From: Elusimicrobiota bacterium
GTDB lineage: Bacteria > Elusimicrobiota > Elusimicrobia > UBA1565 > UBA9628
DNA: 64,000 bases
NCBI GenBank assembly: GCA_026388095.1
Contig: JAPLKL010000045.1
Coordinates: 1-64,000, forward strand
Direction of reading: 5' to 3'
Part shown: positions 16,922-25,337 of the stretch, piece by piece
Position numbering within the stretch: position 1 is the first letter of the stretch
Layout of the letters: each line of letters starts with the position of its first letter
Translations under genes and position numbers: made by a program
Notes under the pieces: generated by a model
What the model was told of the DNA's origin: nothing
What the model saw: only the letters and a program-made list of their open reading frames with translations
Database searches by the model: none

Positions 16922-18310
16922 TCAGTGACACTGGTCCGGATACACCGGGTTGCAGCCCACTTCCCAGTGATCCAGCACGGCGCCGATCTTGCGATATTGG
17001 GCTAAGAGCCGGTCGTCCAGCCCTTTGGCCCGGTCGGGCTGGCTGGCGGCCAGGTCGGTCATCTCCTGCGGATCGGAGTTGAGGTCGTACAGCTCTATCT
17101 TCCCCGTCTCCAACGTGTGGATGAGTTTCCAGCCGTCGCGCGTGCGCAGGCCGCGCTTATGGGTGAACAGACGGTAGTCCGTCTCCATGTAAACGTCCTC
17201 GCCAACCGTTTCCTGTCCCGTCATCAGCGGGACCAGGCTCCTGCCTTTGAGCTGCGACTGGAGCCGGGAGCTCTGCGGGATGCCGACCAACGACAGGATG
17301 GTGGGCATGATGTCGAGCGTTCCCACCTGGACGGTGACCCGGCGCCCCCCTTTGATGCCCGGCGCGACGACCGCCAGCAGGACATGCTCCATCTCGTCGT
17401 AAAGGCCGTAGCCGTGGTCGAACCTCTTGTGCTCGTATTCCTCGGTGCCGTGGTCCGAGGCCAGGACGAAGACGGTGCGCCGGTCCAGCTTCATCGCCTG
17501 GAGCGAGGAGAGGAAGCCGGCGAACAGGGCGTCCGTGCGGGCGATCTTCTCGTCGTAGATGTCGCGCCAGAACTTCACGTCCGGATCATCGAGGCCGATC
17601 GCTTGTTTGAGCCCCAGCTCGCGCAGGACCCTCTGCTGGGAGGGGGTCCCGTCGTAGAACCCCTCGTAAGGGGGGTCCACGAACCTCTTGTCGTAGCCCC
17701 CCGCGGGCATGTACTGCCCATGGATGCCGTAGCCGTGCAGGAACAGGAAGAAGCGCTGACCCTGGCGTCCCTCCAGCCACTTCAGGGCCTTGGGGATGGA
17801 GGCTTCCATGCCGGTGAAGGGCGGCACGTCGTCGGAATAGACATCGAAGCCCTTGCTGAAGCCGAAGCTCCCGCTGACTCCCGCCCCGCCTGTGAAGCCC
17901 CCGGTGGCGTAGCCGTGCTCATGCAGGGCCTCCGCGAGCGTCTCGGTCCCTGGGGACAGCTGCTCCAGGCTGGAGAGGACCAAGCGGTCCGGCTGGACCA
18001 CGAACTTGTTGACGACTTTGTGCAAAGAGGGGTAGGTCCCCGTGAACCAGGACATGTGCGCGGGCAAAGTCCAGGGCGCCGGGCTGATAGCTTGGCTGAA
18101 CAGGACGCCTTGGCCGGCCAGCCTGTCGATGGTGGGGGTGGTCAGGCGCTGATAGCCGAGCGAATGCACGTGCGCGGCCTGCAGCGCGTCGAACGACACC
18201 AGGATGACGCTGCAGCCGGGGCAGAGGGCGTCCCGGGAGAAGCCCGGCTCGGCGGCCGCGGCCGGGAGCCCGGCGCACAGCAGGGTCAACGCCGTGAGTG
18301 TGCGTAGCAT
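16922..18310 (-). CDS. Secreted sulfatase-family protein (Thr nucleophile type)
   Basis: 462 aa with a signal peptide (TLTALTLLCAGLPAAAAEP). The first metal site is VILVSFDALQAAHVHSLGY. The nucleophile region APWTLPAHMSWFTG has Thr and no Cys. The second metal site is VLASDHGTEEYEH, followed by RFDHGYGLYDEMEHV. The C-terminal block has KLIHTLETGKIELYDLNSDPQE. With Asp, Thr and Asp-His all present it looks catalytically competent, probably as a phosphoester hydrolase or transferase rather than a formylglycine sulfatase. It starts 1 nt after the importer ATPase stop and precedes the Crp/Fnr gene by about 50 nt, so it is probably cotranscribed with both. Confidence 0.8.
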   Translation of the reverse strand: MLRTLTALTLLCAGLPAAAAEPGFSRDALCPGCSVILVSFDALQAAHVHSLGYQRLTTPTIDRLAGQGVLFSQAISPAPWTLPAHMSWFTGTYPSLHKVVNKFVVQPDRLVLSSLEQLSPGTETLAEALHEHGYATGGFTGGAGVSGSFGFSKGFDVYSDDVPPFTGMEASIPKALKWLEGRQGQRFFLFLHGYGIHGQYMPAGGYDKRFVDPPYEGFYDGTPSQQRVLRELGLKQAIGLDDPDVKFWRDIYDEKIARTDALFAGFLSSLQAMKLDRRTVFVLASDHGTEEYEHKRFDHGYGLYDEMEHVLLAVVAPGIKGGRRVTVQVGTLDIMPTILSLVGIPQSSRLQSQLKGRSLVPLMTGQETVGEDVYMETDYRLFTHKRGLRTRDGWKLIHTLETGKIELYDLNSDPQEMTDLAASQPDRAKGLDDRLLAQYRKIGAVLDHWEVGCNPVYPDQCH

Positions 18311-18311
18311 G

Positions 18312-19088
18312 TCATGCCTCCTTGTCGGAATCGTTCATGAGTGCGGAGACCTTTTCCTTGAACGCCTGGAACTCGCTGCTGGACCCGAGCGACTGGAGCT
18401 GGTCCGGTTTCGTCGCGGAGGGGTCGAAGGTCGCCGCGATCCGGCCCGGGCCCTTGGTCAGCAGATAGACCCGATGTCCGATGTGGAAAGCCTCCTCGAG
18501 GTTGTGGGTGACCAATATGATGGTCTTGCCCATCTGCCCCGCGATGGCTTTGAGCTCGTCGATGACCGCGCATTTGGCTACCAGGTCCAGCGAGCTGAAG
18601 GGTTCGTCGAGGAGCAGGACGTCCGGCTCCGCGGCCAGTGCCCGCGCGATGCCGATGCGCTGCTGCATGCCGCCCGAGAGTTCGCGCGGGTAAGCGTCCG
18701 CATGAGCCTCCAGCCTGACCCGCCGCAGATACTCCAGCGCCTGCCCGCGCCGTAGGCCCGGGGGCAGTCCTCTGGCTTTCAGGACGAACTCGATATTCTG
18801 GGCGGCCGTCTTCCAGGGGAACAGAAGATGCCCTTGGAAGATCAGAACCCGGCTTCGGGACGGACCGAGCACCTCCTGGCCGTGGTCCAGGATCCTGCCG
18901 CGGCTCGGCCGCAGCAGGCCGGAGATCAGCGAGAGGAGCGTGGTCTTGCCGCACCCCGAGGGCCCGATCACGGAGATGAACTCCCCGGCCTGCGCCGTCA
19001 AAGAGATGTCTTCGAGGACCCAGGGGGCGGCCCCGTCGCCGTGCCGGCGCACGGGATATTTGAAATAGACTTTCTCAAGAGACAGCAT
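18312..19088 (-). CDS. ABC importer ATPase, SsuB/TauB/NrtD-like
   Basis: 258 aa. Walker A is GPSGCGKTT (42-50), the signature LSGGMQQ (137-143), Walker B LLLDEPFSSLD (158-168), and the H-loop lies in VTHNLEEAFHIG. The LSGGMQQR signature and lack of a TOBE domain fit the nitrate/sulfonate/taurine importer group. It follows the permease gene by 3 nt and is followed after 1 nt by a sulfatase-like gene, all on the minus strand. The substrate is not determined by this subunit. Confidence 0.85.
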   Translation of the reverse strand: MLSLEKVYFKYPVRRHGDGAAPWVLEDISLTAQAGEFISVIGPSGCGKTTLLSLISGLLRPSRGRILDHGQEVLGPSRSRVLIFQGHLLFPWKTAAQNIEFVLKARGLPPGLRRGQALEYLRRVRLEAHADAYPRELSGGMQQRIGIARALAAEPDVLLLDEPFSSLDLVAKCAVIDELKAIAGQMGKTIILVTHNLEEAFHIGHRVYLLTKGPGRIAATFDPSATKPDQLQSLGSSSEFQAFKEKVSALMNDSDKEA

Positions 19089-19091
19089 GGC

Positions 19092-19841
19092 CTAGACCCA
19101 ATGGATCCAACGGTCCTTCATATGGACGATCAAGGTGTCGACCAGGAGGCCGATCATCCCGATGGCCAGCATCCCCACCAGGACCCGGTCCGTGCGGAGC
19201 AGGTCCTGGCTGGTGTAGATCAGGTAGCCGAGCCCGGAACGCGTGGCGATCATCTCCGCGGCCACCACGGCCATCCAGGCGAACCCGAATCCGGTCCGGA
19301 TCCCGGAGATCATCATGGGCAGCGAGGAGGGGATGACGATGTCCCAGAGGATGGACGTCCGCGTCGCCCTGAAGCAGTGCGCCACCGCCAAGTGCTGCTG
19401 GGACACGTTCTCCACGCCGGTCATGGTGCTGGTGAGGATCGGGAAGAACGAGGCGATCATGGTCAGGAAATATGACGGTCCGTTGCCGATGCCGAACCAG
19501 AGGATGGCCAGGGGGATCCAGGCGATGGGCGGTATGGGCCGGATGAACTTGAGCAGAGGGTCGAGAAGGGCTCTGAGCCGGCGGCTGTATCCCAAGGCGA
19601 TCCCCAAGGGCAGCGCCGTCAAGAGCGAGATGCCGAACCCGCAGCCGACCCGCCACAGGCTCAGAGCCGCGGCGGATAGGAGCTCTCCGGATGAAAGGCC
19701 TTGGACCAGCGCGCGGAAGACCGAGCCGGGAGCCGGCAGGATGAAGACGTTGACGCGTCCGGTCGCGGACAGGCCCGCCCACACCAGAAGAGCCAGGGCG
19801 AAGGGGGCCAGGACCGAGAGCGCCCTGCGGAGGAAGCTCAT
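19092..19841 (-). CDS. ABC importer permease, SsuC-like
   Basis: 249 aa from ATG 19841, overlapping the binding-protein stop by 4 nt (ATGA). An open frame continues upstream antisense-like to 20873 but is not coding. The protein has about six membrane segments and the EAA-type loop around QHLAVAHCFRATRTSILWDIVIPSSLPMM near residues 125-155, typical of the sulfonate/nitrate/taurine permease family. It partners the ATPase at 18312 and the binding protein at 19838. Confidence 0.85.
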   Translation of the reverse strand: MSFLRRALSVLAPFALALLVWAGLSATGRVNVFILPAPGSVFRALVQGLSSGELLSAAALSLWRVGCGFGISLLTALPLGIALGYSRRLRALLDPLLKFIRPIPPIAWIPLAILWFGIGNGPSYFLTMIASFFPILTSTMTGVENVSQQHLAVAHCFRATRTSILWDIVIPSSLPMMISGIRTGFGFAWMAVVAAEMIATRSGLGYLIYTSQDLLRTDRVLVGMLAIGMIGLLVDTLIVHMKDRWIHWV

Positions 19842-20767
19842 CTGGGATTGCGGATGGAGCCGCCGATGTCCGGGTTCCGGCTGATGACCTTGTTGGCGTA
19901 GAGGAACGACCCCGTCATCTCCATCTTGGCGATGAAGGATGGGCTGATGCGGATGTCGATCTGCTCCAGCCGGGCCTTGTCGTAATTCCGGTTGGTGCGC
20001 GAGACCCGGTCGATAAGGCTCGCGTCCAGCTTGGTGGTGCCGCTGGCCCAGCCGTTGACCTCGTCCTTGTGCCGCACGAAATACAGGACCGCCTCGCGCA
20101 GCGTCCCTTGCAGCCGCTCCAGCGCGCCGGGCTGGCGGTCCACGAAACTCTTGGCCGCGACGGCGATGAGCTCCAACGGCTCCTTCCGGAGGACCTTGAC
20201 GATCCCGCGGGCTGCGGCATCCGTCATGTACGGGTCCCACAGGAGGGCCGCGTCGATCTTCTTGGCCTCCAGCGCCGCCAGCAGCGCGCCGATGCTGGAC
20301 ATGCCGACGATCCGGACCTCCGGGACACCGCGGGTCCATTCCAGGGCCGGGCGATGCAGCGACGTGCCGAACAATGTCCCGATGGTCTTGCCGCGCAGCT
20401 GCGCGATACTTCCTAACCCCGAGCCCGCCCGGACCGCCAGCCCCATGTCGCCCCCGGCGCCCAGCGAAGCGATGCCGTAGGCCGGGAAGCCTTCCGCCAG
20501 GAGCACCACGAAATTGGCCTCGCTGGTCAGGATGACGTCGACCTTGCCGCCGACGAGAGCGAGCTTCATGTCCCGGCCGGTGGACAGGGCGAAGAGCTCG
20601 GGCGCGAAGCCGTTCGCCCGCAACAGGCCGGTCCGGCCCAAGGTCAGGCCGACTTGCGCGCTGATGAGCGTGCCGTTCTCGGGATAGGCGATGCGGATAT
20701 TCGTCGGAGCGGCGGCGGCCAGGGTGGAGCCCAGGACCAGGGTCAGGCCCGCCGCGATCGGGTTCAT
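19838..20767 (-). CDS. Periplasmic binding protein, SsuA/NMT1-like
   Basis: 309 aa with a signal peptide (IAAGLTLVLGSTLAAAAP). The NMT1/THI5-SsuA fold is indicated by FALSTGRDMKLALVGGKVDVILTSEANFVVLLAEGFP, LRGKTIGTLFGTSLHRPALEW and LLAALEAKKIDAALLWDPYMTDA. It starts at ATG 20767, overlapping the B12 radical SAM stop by 4 nt. Members of this family bind sulfonates, nitrate, pyrimidine thiamin precursors or phosphite. Which applies here cannot be read from the sequence. The cotranscribed radical SAM and methyltransferase may act on the imported compound. Confidence 0.8.
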   Translation of the reverse strand: MNPIAAGLTLVLGSTLAAAAPTNIRIAYPENGTLISAQVGLTLGRTGLLRANGFAPELFALSTGRDMKLALVGGKVDVILTSEANFVVLLAEGFPAYGIASLGAGGDMGLAVRAGSGLGSIAQLRGKTIGTLFGTSLHRPALEWTRGVPEVRIVGMSSIGALLAALEAKKIDAALLWDPYMTDAAARGIVKVLRKEPLELIAVAAKSFVDRQPGALERLQGTLREAVLYFVRHKDEVNGWASGTTKLDASLIDRVSRTNRNYDKARLEQIDIRISPSFIAKMEMTGSFLYANKVISRNPDIGGSIRNPR

Positions 20768-22227
20768 TGGCTTGCGGGCTTCCTCTTGATGAACTTCTCT
20801 CCGGCCTCCAGGAACACGTTGTCCTCCCGGCTGTGGTCGTAGGGCCGGGACTCGATGAGGCCGTTGACGTCATGGTAGACCTGCCGGAGCTCGGCCTTGG
20901 TCAGATGCTCCGTGAACTTCACGAACCCGGGGTGGTCGATATCCTCTTCGATGGATTGCTCTTCCGAGAGCCACTCCAGGTGCTTGCGCTCGTCGGGGAT
21001 GACGCCGTTCTTGAGGCACTCCCGGTAGAAGGGGGTGCCCGGCAGGGCGGAGAGGTACTTGACCCGGGTGACCTCCTTGAACTCCTTGCAGAACTCGACC
21101 AGGTCGCGCATGCCCTGGCGGTCGTCCTCCGGGGCGCCCACGATGAAGAGCCCTCCGACCTTCACCCCGCACTCGCGGTGCAGCCGGATGACCTCGACCA
21201 TCGCGTTCTTGGAGGTGCCCTTGCGGTATCTGGCCAGGACCGCCGGGGAGACGGATTCCATGCCGTACAGGATGATATCGAGGCCGTTCTTCTTCATCAG
21301 CAGGAGCGTCTCCTCGTCCAGGCCGGTGACCCGGCTGAAGGCGTTCCAGCGGAAGCGATGGCCTTTGATCGCGGTGTCCATGAGCCGGCGCAGGTAGTCG
21401 CGGTCCGTGACGAAGGTCAGGTCGTTCCACCAGGCGTAGCGGAAGCCGCAGGGCGCGTAGTAGTCCATTTCCCTCTTCACCCGCTCCACGGACTTCCGCC
21501 TCAGCTTGGGGAAGGCGCGGTAGCAGAAGGTGCAGCTGTGGGGGCAGCCGCGCGAATAGGAAAGATAGAGCTCCGGGATGGGCTTGCCCCGGAACCGGTC
21601 CCAGGCTCTGAGGTCCTGGAATGGGACCACGTCCAGGTCCCGCAATTGCGGGCGCGGGGCGTTGAGCCGGGCCGCTCCGGACTCGTCCTTCCAGGCCAGG
21701 CCCAGGATCTTCGAGACCGGCAGGGCCAGCTCGCTGCCGGCCAGGCGGTCCAGCAGCTCCGTAAAGGTCAGCTCGCCTTCCCCGGCCACCACGAAGTCAG
21801 CCCGGGTCGTCTCCAGCAGCAGGCGCGGCACGGAGGTGGCCAGCGGTCCGCCGAGGACCACCGGGCGCTGCGGCCTTTCCGCCTTAAGGACCTCCACCGC
21901 CCGCCGCACGTAGTTGAAGCTGTCGCCGTAGACGCTGACCCCGACGATGTCGCAGTCCGCGGCCAGCCCCCGCACATGCTCGGCATCGAAATCATCCCTC
22001 TGGTCGATCATGCGGAAAGGATAGCCCAGGCCCTTGACCAGGCTGGACAGGATGGACGGACCCTCGAAAGGGGCGGTGTGGGTCCATTCCCAGCCCCGGG
22101 GGACCACGAAGACTGACGGCGGGATCAGCAGGCCGACGGCATGGCCGTGTACGGCCTTGGCTTCATGGGGCAGCGGGATCGCGGCGACGCGCTCGATGGT
22201 CCGAGCCGAGTTCTCCGGAAGCGTCAT
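20764..22227 (-). CDS. B12-binding-type radical SAM enzyme
   Basis: 487 aa from ATG 22227, overlapping the methyltransferase stop by 4 nt; a longer open frame to 22539 is spurious. An N-terminal Rossmann-like cobalamin-binding-type region (about 60-165: DCDIVGVSVYGDSFNYV, PVVLGGPLATSVP, VVAGEGE) precedes the radical SAM core with SRGCPHSCTFC (Cys228, 232, 235). Further core motifs include ILYGMESVS and VGGLFIVGAPEDD. No DxHxxG is evident, so B12 would bind base-off in the manner of many family members. Typical roles are methylation of unactivated carbon or ring rearrangements. It is cotranscribed with an importer and a methyltransferase. Confidence 0.85.
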   Translation of the reverse strand: MTLPENSARTIERVAAIPLPHEAKAVHGHAVGLLIPPSVFVVPRGWEWTHTAPFEGPSILSSLVKGLGYPFRMIDQRDDFDAEHVRGLAADCDIVGVSVYGDSFNYVRRAVEVLKAERPQRPVVLGGPLATSVPRLLLETTRADFVVAGEGELTFTELLDRLAGSELALPVSKILGLAWKDESGAARLNAPRPQLRDLDVVPFQDLRAWDRFRGKPIPELYLSYSRGCPHSCTFCYRAFPKLRRKSVERVKREMDYYAPCGFRYAWWNDLTFVTDRDYLRRLMDTAIKGHRFRWNAFSRVTGLDEETLLLMKKNGLDIILYGMESVSPAVLARYRKGTSKNAMVEVIRLHRECGVKVGGLFIVGAPEDDRQGMRDLVEFCKEFKEVTRVKYLSALPGTPFYRECLKNGVIPDERKHLEWLSEEQSIEEDIDHPGFVKFTEHLTKAELRQVYHDVNGLIESRPYDHSREDNVFLEAGEKFIKRKPASQ

Positions 22228-22979
22228 GGCCGCTGCGTCTTCCGGGCCGTGAAGACCACCCAGTTCCAGTCCTCGAAGACCGCGCCGTCCTTTACTGCGA
22301 CCCGATGCAGCCGGCGATAGGCCTCGGGCGCCTGTGCGACGAGGCCGCAGACCTCCGCCGTCTTGGCCTTGGTCAGCTCGGGCGCGGCCGCCATCCACCT
22401 CGTGATGTTCTCCCGGACCGACAGCCGGCGCCTCTCCAAGATGCGGAAACCACCTCGCTCCAGATCCAGGGCGAGGGTCTCTTCCGTGAAAAATCGCCTC
22501 AGTTGGGCCTGCTTGGTCCGGTGGATGTGCCCCAGCCAATCGGCGTCATCCGCCGAGTAGGGCACCGTCTGACTGAACACCAGGACCCCGTCCGGCTTGA
22601 GCACTCGGGCGATCTCAGCCAGCGCCTGGCGGCCGTTCTTCAAAAGGAAATACGCCTGGCGCAGGACGGCCACGTCGAACGAGCCGGCAAGATAGGGGAT
22701 ATCCTCCGCCGCGCCGCATATGCAGGGGAAATAGCGGTTGGCTTCCTCGGCCATGTCGCGGGTCAGGTCGATGCCGCACACGCTCCAGCCCGCGGCCTGA
22801 AAGTTCCTGCCGACCATCCCGGTCCCGCAGCACACCTCGAGCACGTGCCCCGGTGGGCGCCGTCCGCAGGACTGCAGATGCGTTTTGATGAGTCGGCGGT
22901 CGGAGATCCAACTGGCTGAACCGGAATAGGTTTTAGCCCTCTTCTGGAACTGGCCTATCACTGGATCCCTGGGTCTCAT
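22224..22979 (-). CDS. Class I SAM-dependent methyltransferase
   Basis: About 251 aa from ATG 22979; a TTG at 23021 is an unlikely extension because it would run through the operator palindrome. Motif I is VLEVCCGTGMVG, the acidic SAM-ribose ligand lies in CGIDLTRDM, and motifs II/III are AAEDIPYLAGSFDVAV and IARVLKPDGVLVFSQ, as in Methyltransf_11 enzymes. It is the first gene of the minus-strand run that continues into the B12 radical SAM gene, importer, Crp/Fnr and TonB receptor. The 5' end lies about 30 nt from the 23010-23033 palindrome. Confidence 0.8.
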   Translation of the reverse strand: MRPRDPVIGQFQKRAKTYSGSASWISDRRLIKTHLQSCGRRPPGHVLEVCCGTGMVGRNFQAAGWSVCGIDLTRDMAEEANRYFPCICGAAEDIPYLAGSFDVAVLRQAYFLLKNGRQALAEIARVLKPDGVLVFSQTVPYSADDADWLGHIHRTKQAQLRRFFTEETLALDLERGGFRILERRRLSVRENITRWMAAAPELTKAKTAEVCGLVAQAPEAYRRLHRVAVKDGAVFEDWNWVVFTARKTQRP

Positions 22980-23009
22980 CGCCCCGATGTTGCCATAAAT
23001 CGTATGCCT

Positions 23010-23033
23010 CCAACATGACAACCGTCATGTTGG
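23010..23033. promoter_or_regulatory. Candidate Crp/Fnr operator between methyltransferase and TonB receptor 2
   Basis: Perfect 10-bp inverted repeats CCAACATGAC (23010-23019) and GTCATGTTGG (23024-23033) surround the spacer AACC. The core CATGAC-N4-GTCATG is identical to that at 16095-16110. It lies in the divergent promoter region, so it could control both the minus-strand run (which encodes the Crp/Fnr protein) and TonB receptor 2. Confidence 0.65.
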
Positions 23034-23050
23034 CTGCGTTGCCGCCGTCA

Positions 23051-23080
23051 TGGACAGAGACGGAGACAATCGCCGATAAT
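23051..23080 (+). promoter_or_regulatory. Sigma70-like promoter for TonB receptor 2
   Basis: TGGACA (23051-23056) and GATAAT (23075-23080) are 18 nt apart. The predicted start near 23087 places the palindrome centre about 65 nt upstream, a class-I-like activator position. A Shine-Dalgarno-like GGAGG precedes ATG 23111. Confidence 0.45.
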
Positions 23081-23110
23081 CACCTACCCCAACACTCCGG
23101 AGGTCTTGAG

Positions 23111-25210
23111 ATGACCATGCTGACTCATCGCGGCGCACGTCGGACGGCCCTCGTGATCTTGCTCTCCGGCCTCCCGGCAGCCGCGCGGGCCTTGGGGACG
23201 CAGGCCGCTCCGGAGCCCGAGCCGGTCGTGATCACGGCGTCCCGGTACGGCCAACTGAACCGGACTGTCCCCGGGGTCGTGACCGTCATCTCCTCGGCCG
23301 AGGTCAAGGCCGCTCCGGCGCATGCGCTCGACGACGTCCTGCGCAACGTCCCGGGAGTGCAGATGCGGACCATCAGCAGCAACATCGTCAACCCGTCGCT
23401 GCAGACCGTCTCCATCCTGGGTCTGGGCATGAGCCTGCTCGGGGGCGCGCGCTCTTTGGTCATGCTCGACGGGATGCCGCTGACCGACGGATTCGGGGGC
23501 TGGGTGCCGTGGAGCATGGTTCCGACCGACACCGTGGAGCGCGTCGAGGTCATGCTCGGCGCCAGCTCCAGCCTTTACGGCAACAACGCCATGGGCGGAG
23601 CCATCAGCATCATCACGCGGTCGCCCAAGGAGCGCGCCGCGGACTTGAACTTCTCCTACGGCTCGCGCAACACCTTCAAGACCAACGCCTACGTCAGCGA
23701 CGTCGTCAGCTTGAGCGATTGGTTCGGGGCGACCCCGAAATTCGGCTTGAGCATCGATTACAACGACTTCCGGACCGACGGCTACCAATGGCTTCCGACC
23801 CAGAGCCGCGGCCAGGTGGACCATAATGCCTGGGCCCGCAACACCACCCTGCAGGTCAAGGCGGCCTCGCTCAAGGGCGACGCGACCGGCCCCTTCTGGT
23901 TCCTGCGCGGAGACGCCTTCTACGAGGCGCGCAACTTCGGCATCGACCACTGGTTCACCAAGCGCGACATCCTCGAAGTCGCGGGCGGCTTCCACCATCC
24001 TCTGGACGCGGGCGGCGAGGTCCGCGGCCAAGCCTTCTACGGGAAGCACCACGTGGACTCCAACAACGGGGCCACCAACACGGCCCGCACGCTCGACGTG
24101 ACCACCTTGCGCAACGACCTGCCCTCTTACGACAGCGGCGGCAGCCTCCAGTGGTCTCACCCCTTCGAGGCGTTGTCCTCCTCGGTCACCCTTGGGATGG
24201 ACGTGCGCAATGTCTCCGGCCAAGTCCATGAGTTCGATTATGACAACAGCGGCAACTACACCGTGGACCGCAGCACGCGCGCCACGCAGACCAACATTGG
24301 CTTCTTCGGCCAGTGGACCGCGAACCCCGTCCCGGACCTGATCGTGGCCCCGAGCGCGCGCGTGGACTATTGGCAGAATCACGACTTGCACCAGCTCGAT
24401 TCGGCCGGGGAGGCGGCATTGCCAGCGAAGCAGTACGCCTTCCTCAGCCCGCGCTTGGCCCTGCGCTACCAGGCCCTGGAATCCCTGGCCCTGCGCGGCG
24501 CGGTCTACCGCGCCTTTGTCGCGCCAGACATCAACTCCCTCTATCGAGGGGCGAAAACCCCGGTTCCAGGCAAGTCCACGGTCACGACCCTGTTGCCGAA
24601 CCCTAACCTCGCACCCGAGATCCTCGATATCGGCGGCGAGTTCGGCTCCGACCTGGCGCTCGGGGCCTTGAACTTGCGCACGACCCTGTTCTGGGTCAAG
24701 ATGAAGGACGCGATCTCCTCGGTCATCGTAAACTCAAACAACGACACTCAGCCGCAGAACGTCGCCCAAGTCCGCAGCCGGGGCGTTGTGGTCGAGGCGC
24801 CCGTGCGCTTCAGCCGCCAGTGGTCCCTGTTGCCGACCTATACCTACACGGATGCCACGGTCATCAGCAACCCCCTAAGCCCCACTTCCGAGGGCCAGGC
24901 GCTCGCGGACATACCTCGCCACCAAGCCTCCTTCAAGATCAGCTTCGACGACCCGAAGATCGTGACCGCGCGCCTGGGCGGACGCTATCTTAGCAAGCGT
25001 TGGAGCGACGATACGCACAAATATAGTCCCCTGGATGAAGAATTCGTGCTCGATTTCTCGGCCTCCCGCTGGGTCACGAAGGACCTCGAGGTCTACTTCG
25101 ACGGCGAGAACCTGCTCGACCGGCGCTACACGGCTGTGTACATCGGTTCGCAGCCGTATCTCGGCGAACCGCTGTATGCGGCGCTCGGCCTGCGGTACCA
25201 CTACCGCTGA
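23111..25210 (+). CDS. TonB-dependent outer-membrane receptor 2
   Basis: 699 aa from ATG 23111, which has a good GGAGG about 8 nt upstream; the in-frame extension to 23015 crosses the operator and is unlikely. A signal peptide (ALVILLSGLPAAARALG) leads to the plug domain (VVITASRYGQ, VMLDGMPLTDGF, ERVEVMLGASSSLYGNNAM, AISIITR) and the barrel, which ends in LGLRYHYR. It is a clear paralog of the receptor at 13956, matching along its length (for example TVSILGLG/TVSMLGAG, SPKERAADLNFSYG/APKERALDLDYSYG). It is divergent from the operon encoding the Crp/Fnr regulator. The ligand is unknown. Confidence 0.9.
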   Translation: MTMLTHRGARRTALVILLSGLPAAARALGTQAAPEPEPVVITASRYGQLNRTVPGVVTVISSAEVKAAPAHALDDVLRNVPGVQMRTISSNIVNPSLQTVSILGLGMSLLGGARSLVMLDGMPLTDGFGGWVPWSMVPTDTVERVEVMLGASSSLYGNNAMGGAISIITRSPKERAADLNFSYGSRNTFKTNAYVSDVVSLSDWFGATPKFGLSIDYNDFRTDGYQWLPTQSRGQVDHNAWARNTTLQVKAASLKGDATGPFWFLRGDAFYEARNFGIDHWFTKRDILEVAGGFHHPLDAGGEVRGQAFYGKHHVDSNNGATNTARTLDVTTLRNDLPSYDSGGSLQWSHPFEALSSSVTLGMDVRNVSGQVHEFDYDNSGNYTVDRSTRATQTNIGFFGQWTANPVPDLIVAPSARVDYWQNHDLHQLDSAGEAALPAKQYAFLSPRLALRYQALESLALRGAVYRAFVAPDINSLYRGAKTPVPGKSTVTTLLPNPNLAPEILDIGGEFGSDLALGALNLRTTLFWVKMKDAISSVIVNSNNDTQPQNVAQVRSRGVVVEAPVRFSRQWSLLPTYTYTDATVISNPLSPTSEGQALADIPRHQASFKISFDDPKIVTARLGGRYLSKRWSDDTHKYSPLDEEFVLDFSASRWVTKDLEVYFDGENLLDRRYTAVYIGSQPYLGEPLYAALGLRYHYR

Positions 25211-25337
25211 CGCGGTGGACCAGGAAAGAGCCCATTGGATCTCAGATCATTCGGCCATGGACCAAAGCAGGCCCGGGCCGACAAATGCGCCTTGCCGGCT
25301 TTGGCAAATTATTCGTAATGTCATTGGCGGTGTCCTC

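Noticed and set aside
19842-20873. Upstream extension of the SsuC-like permease frame
   Set aside because: The extra residues are Arg/Gly/His-rich noise antisense-frame to the binding-protein gene. The ATGA overlap at 19841 gives a normal permease.
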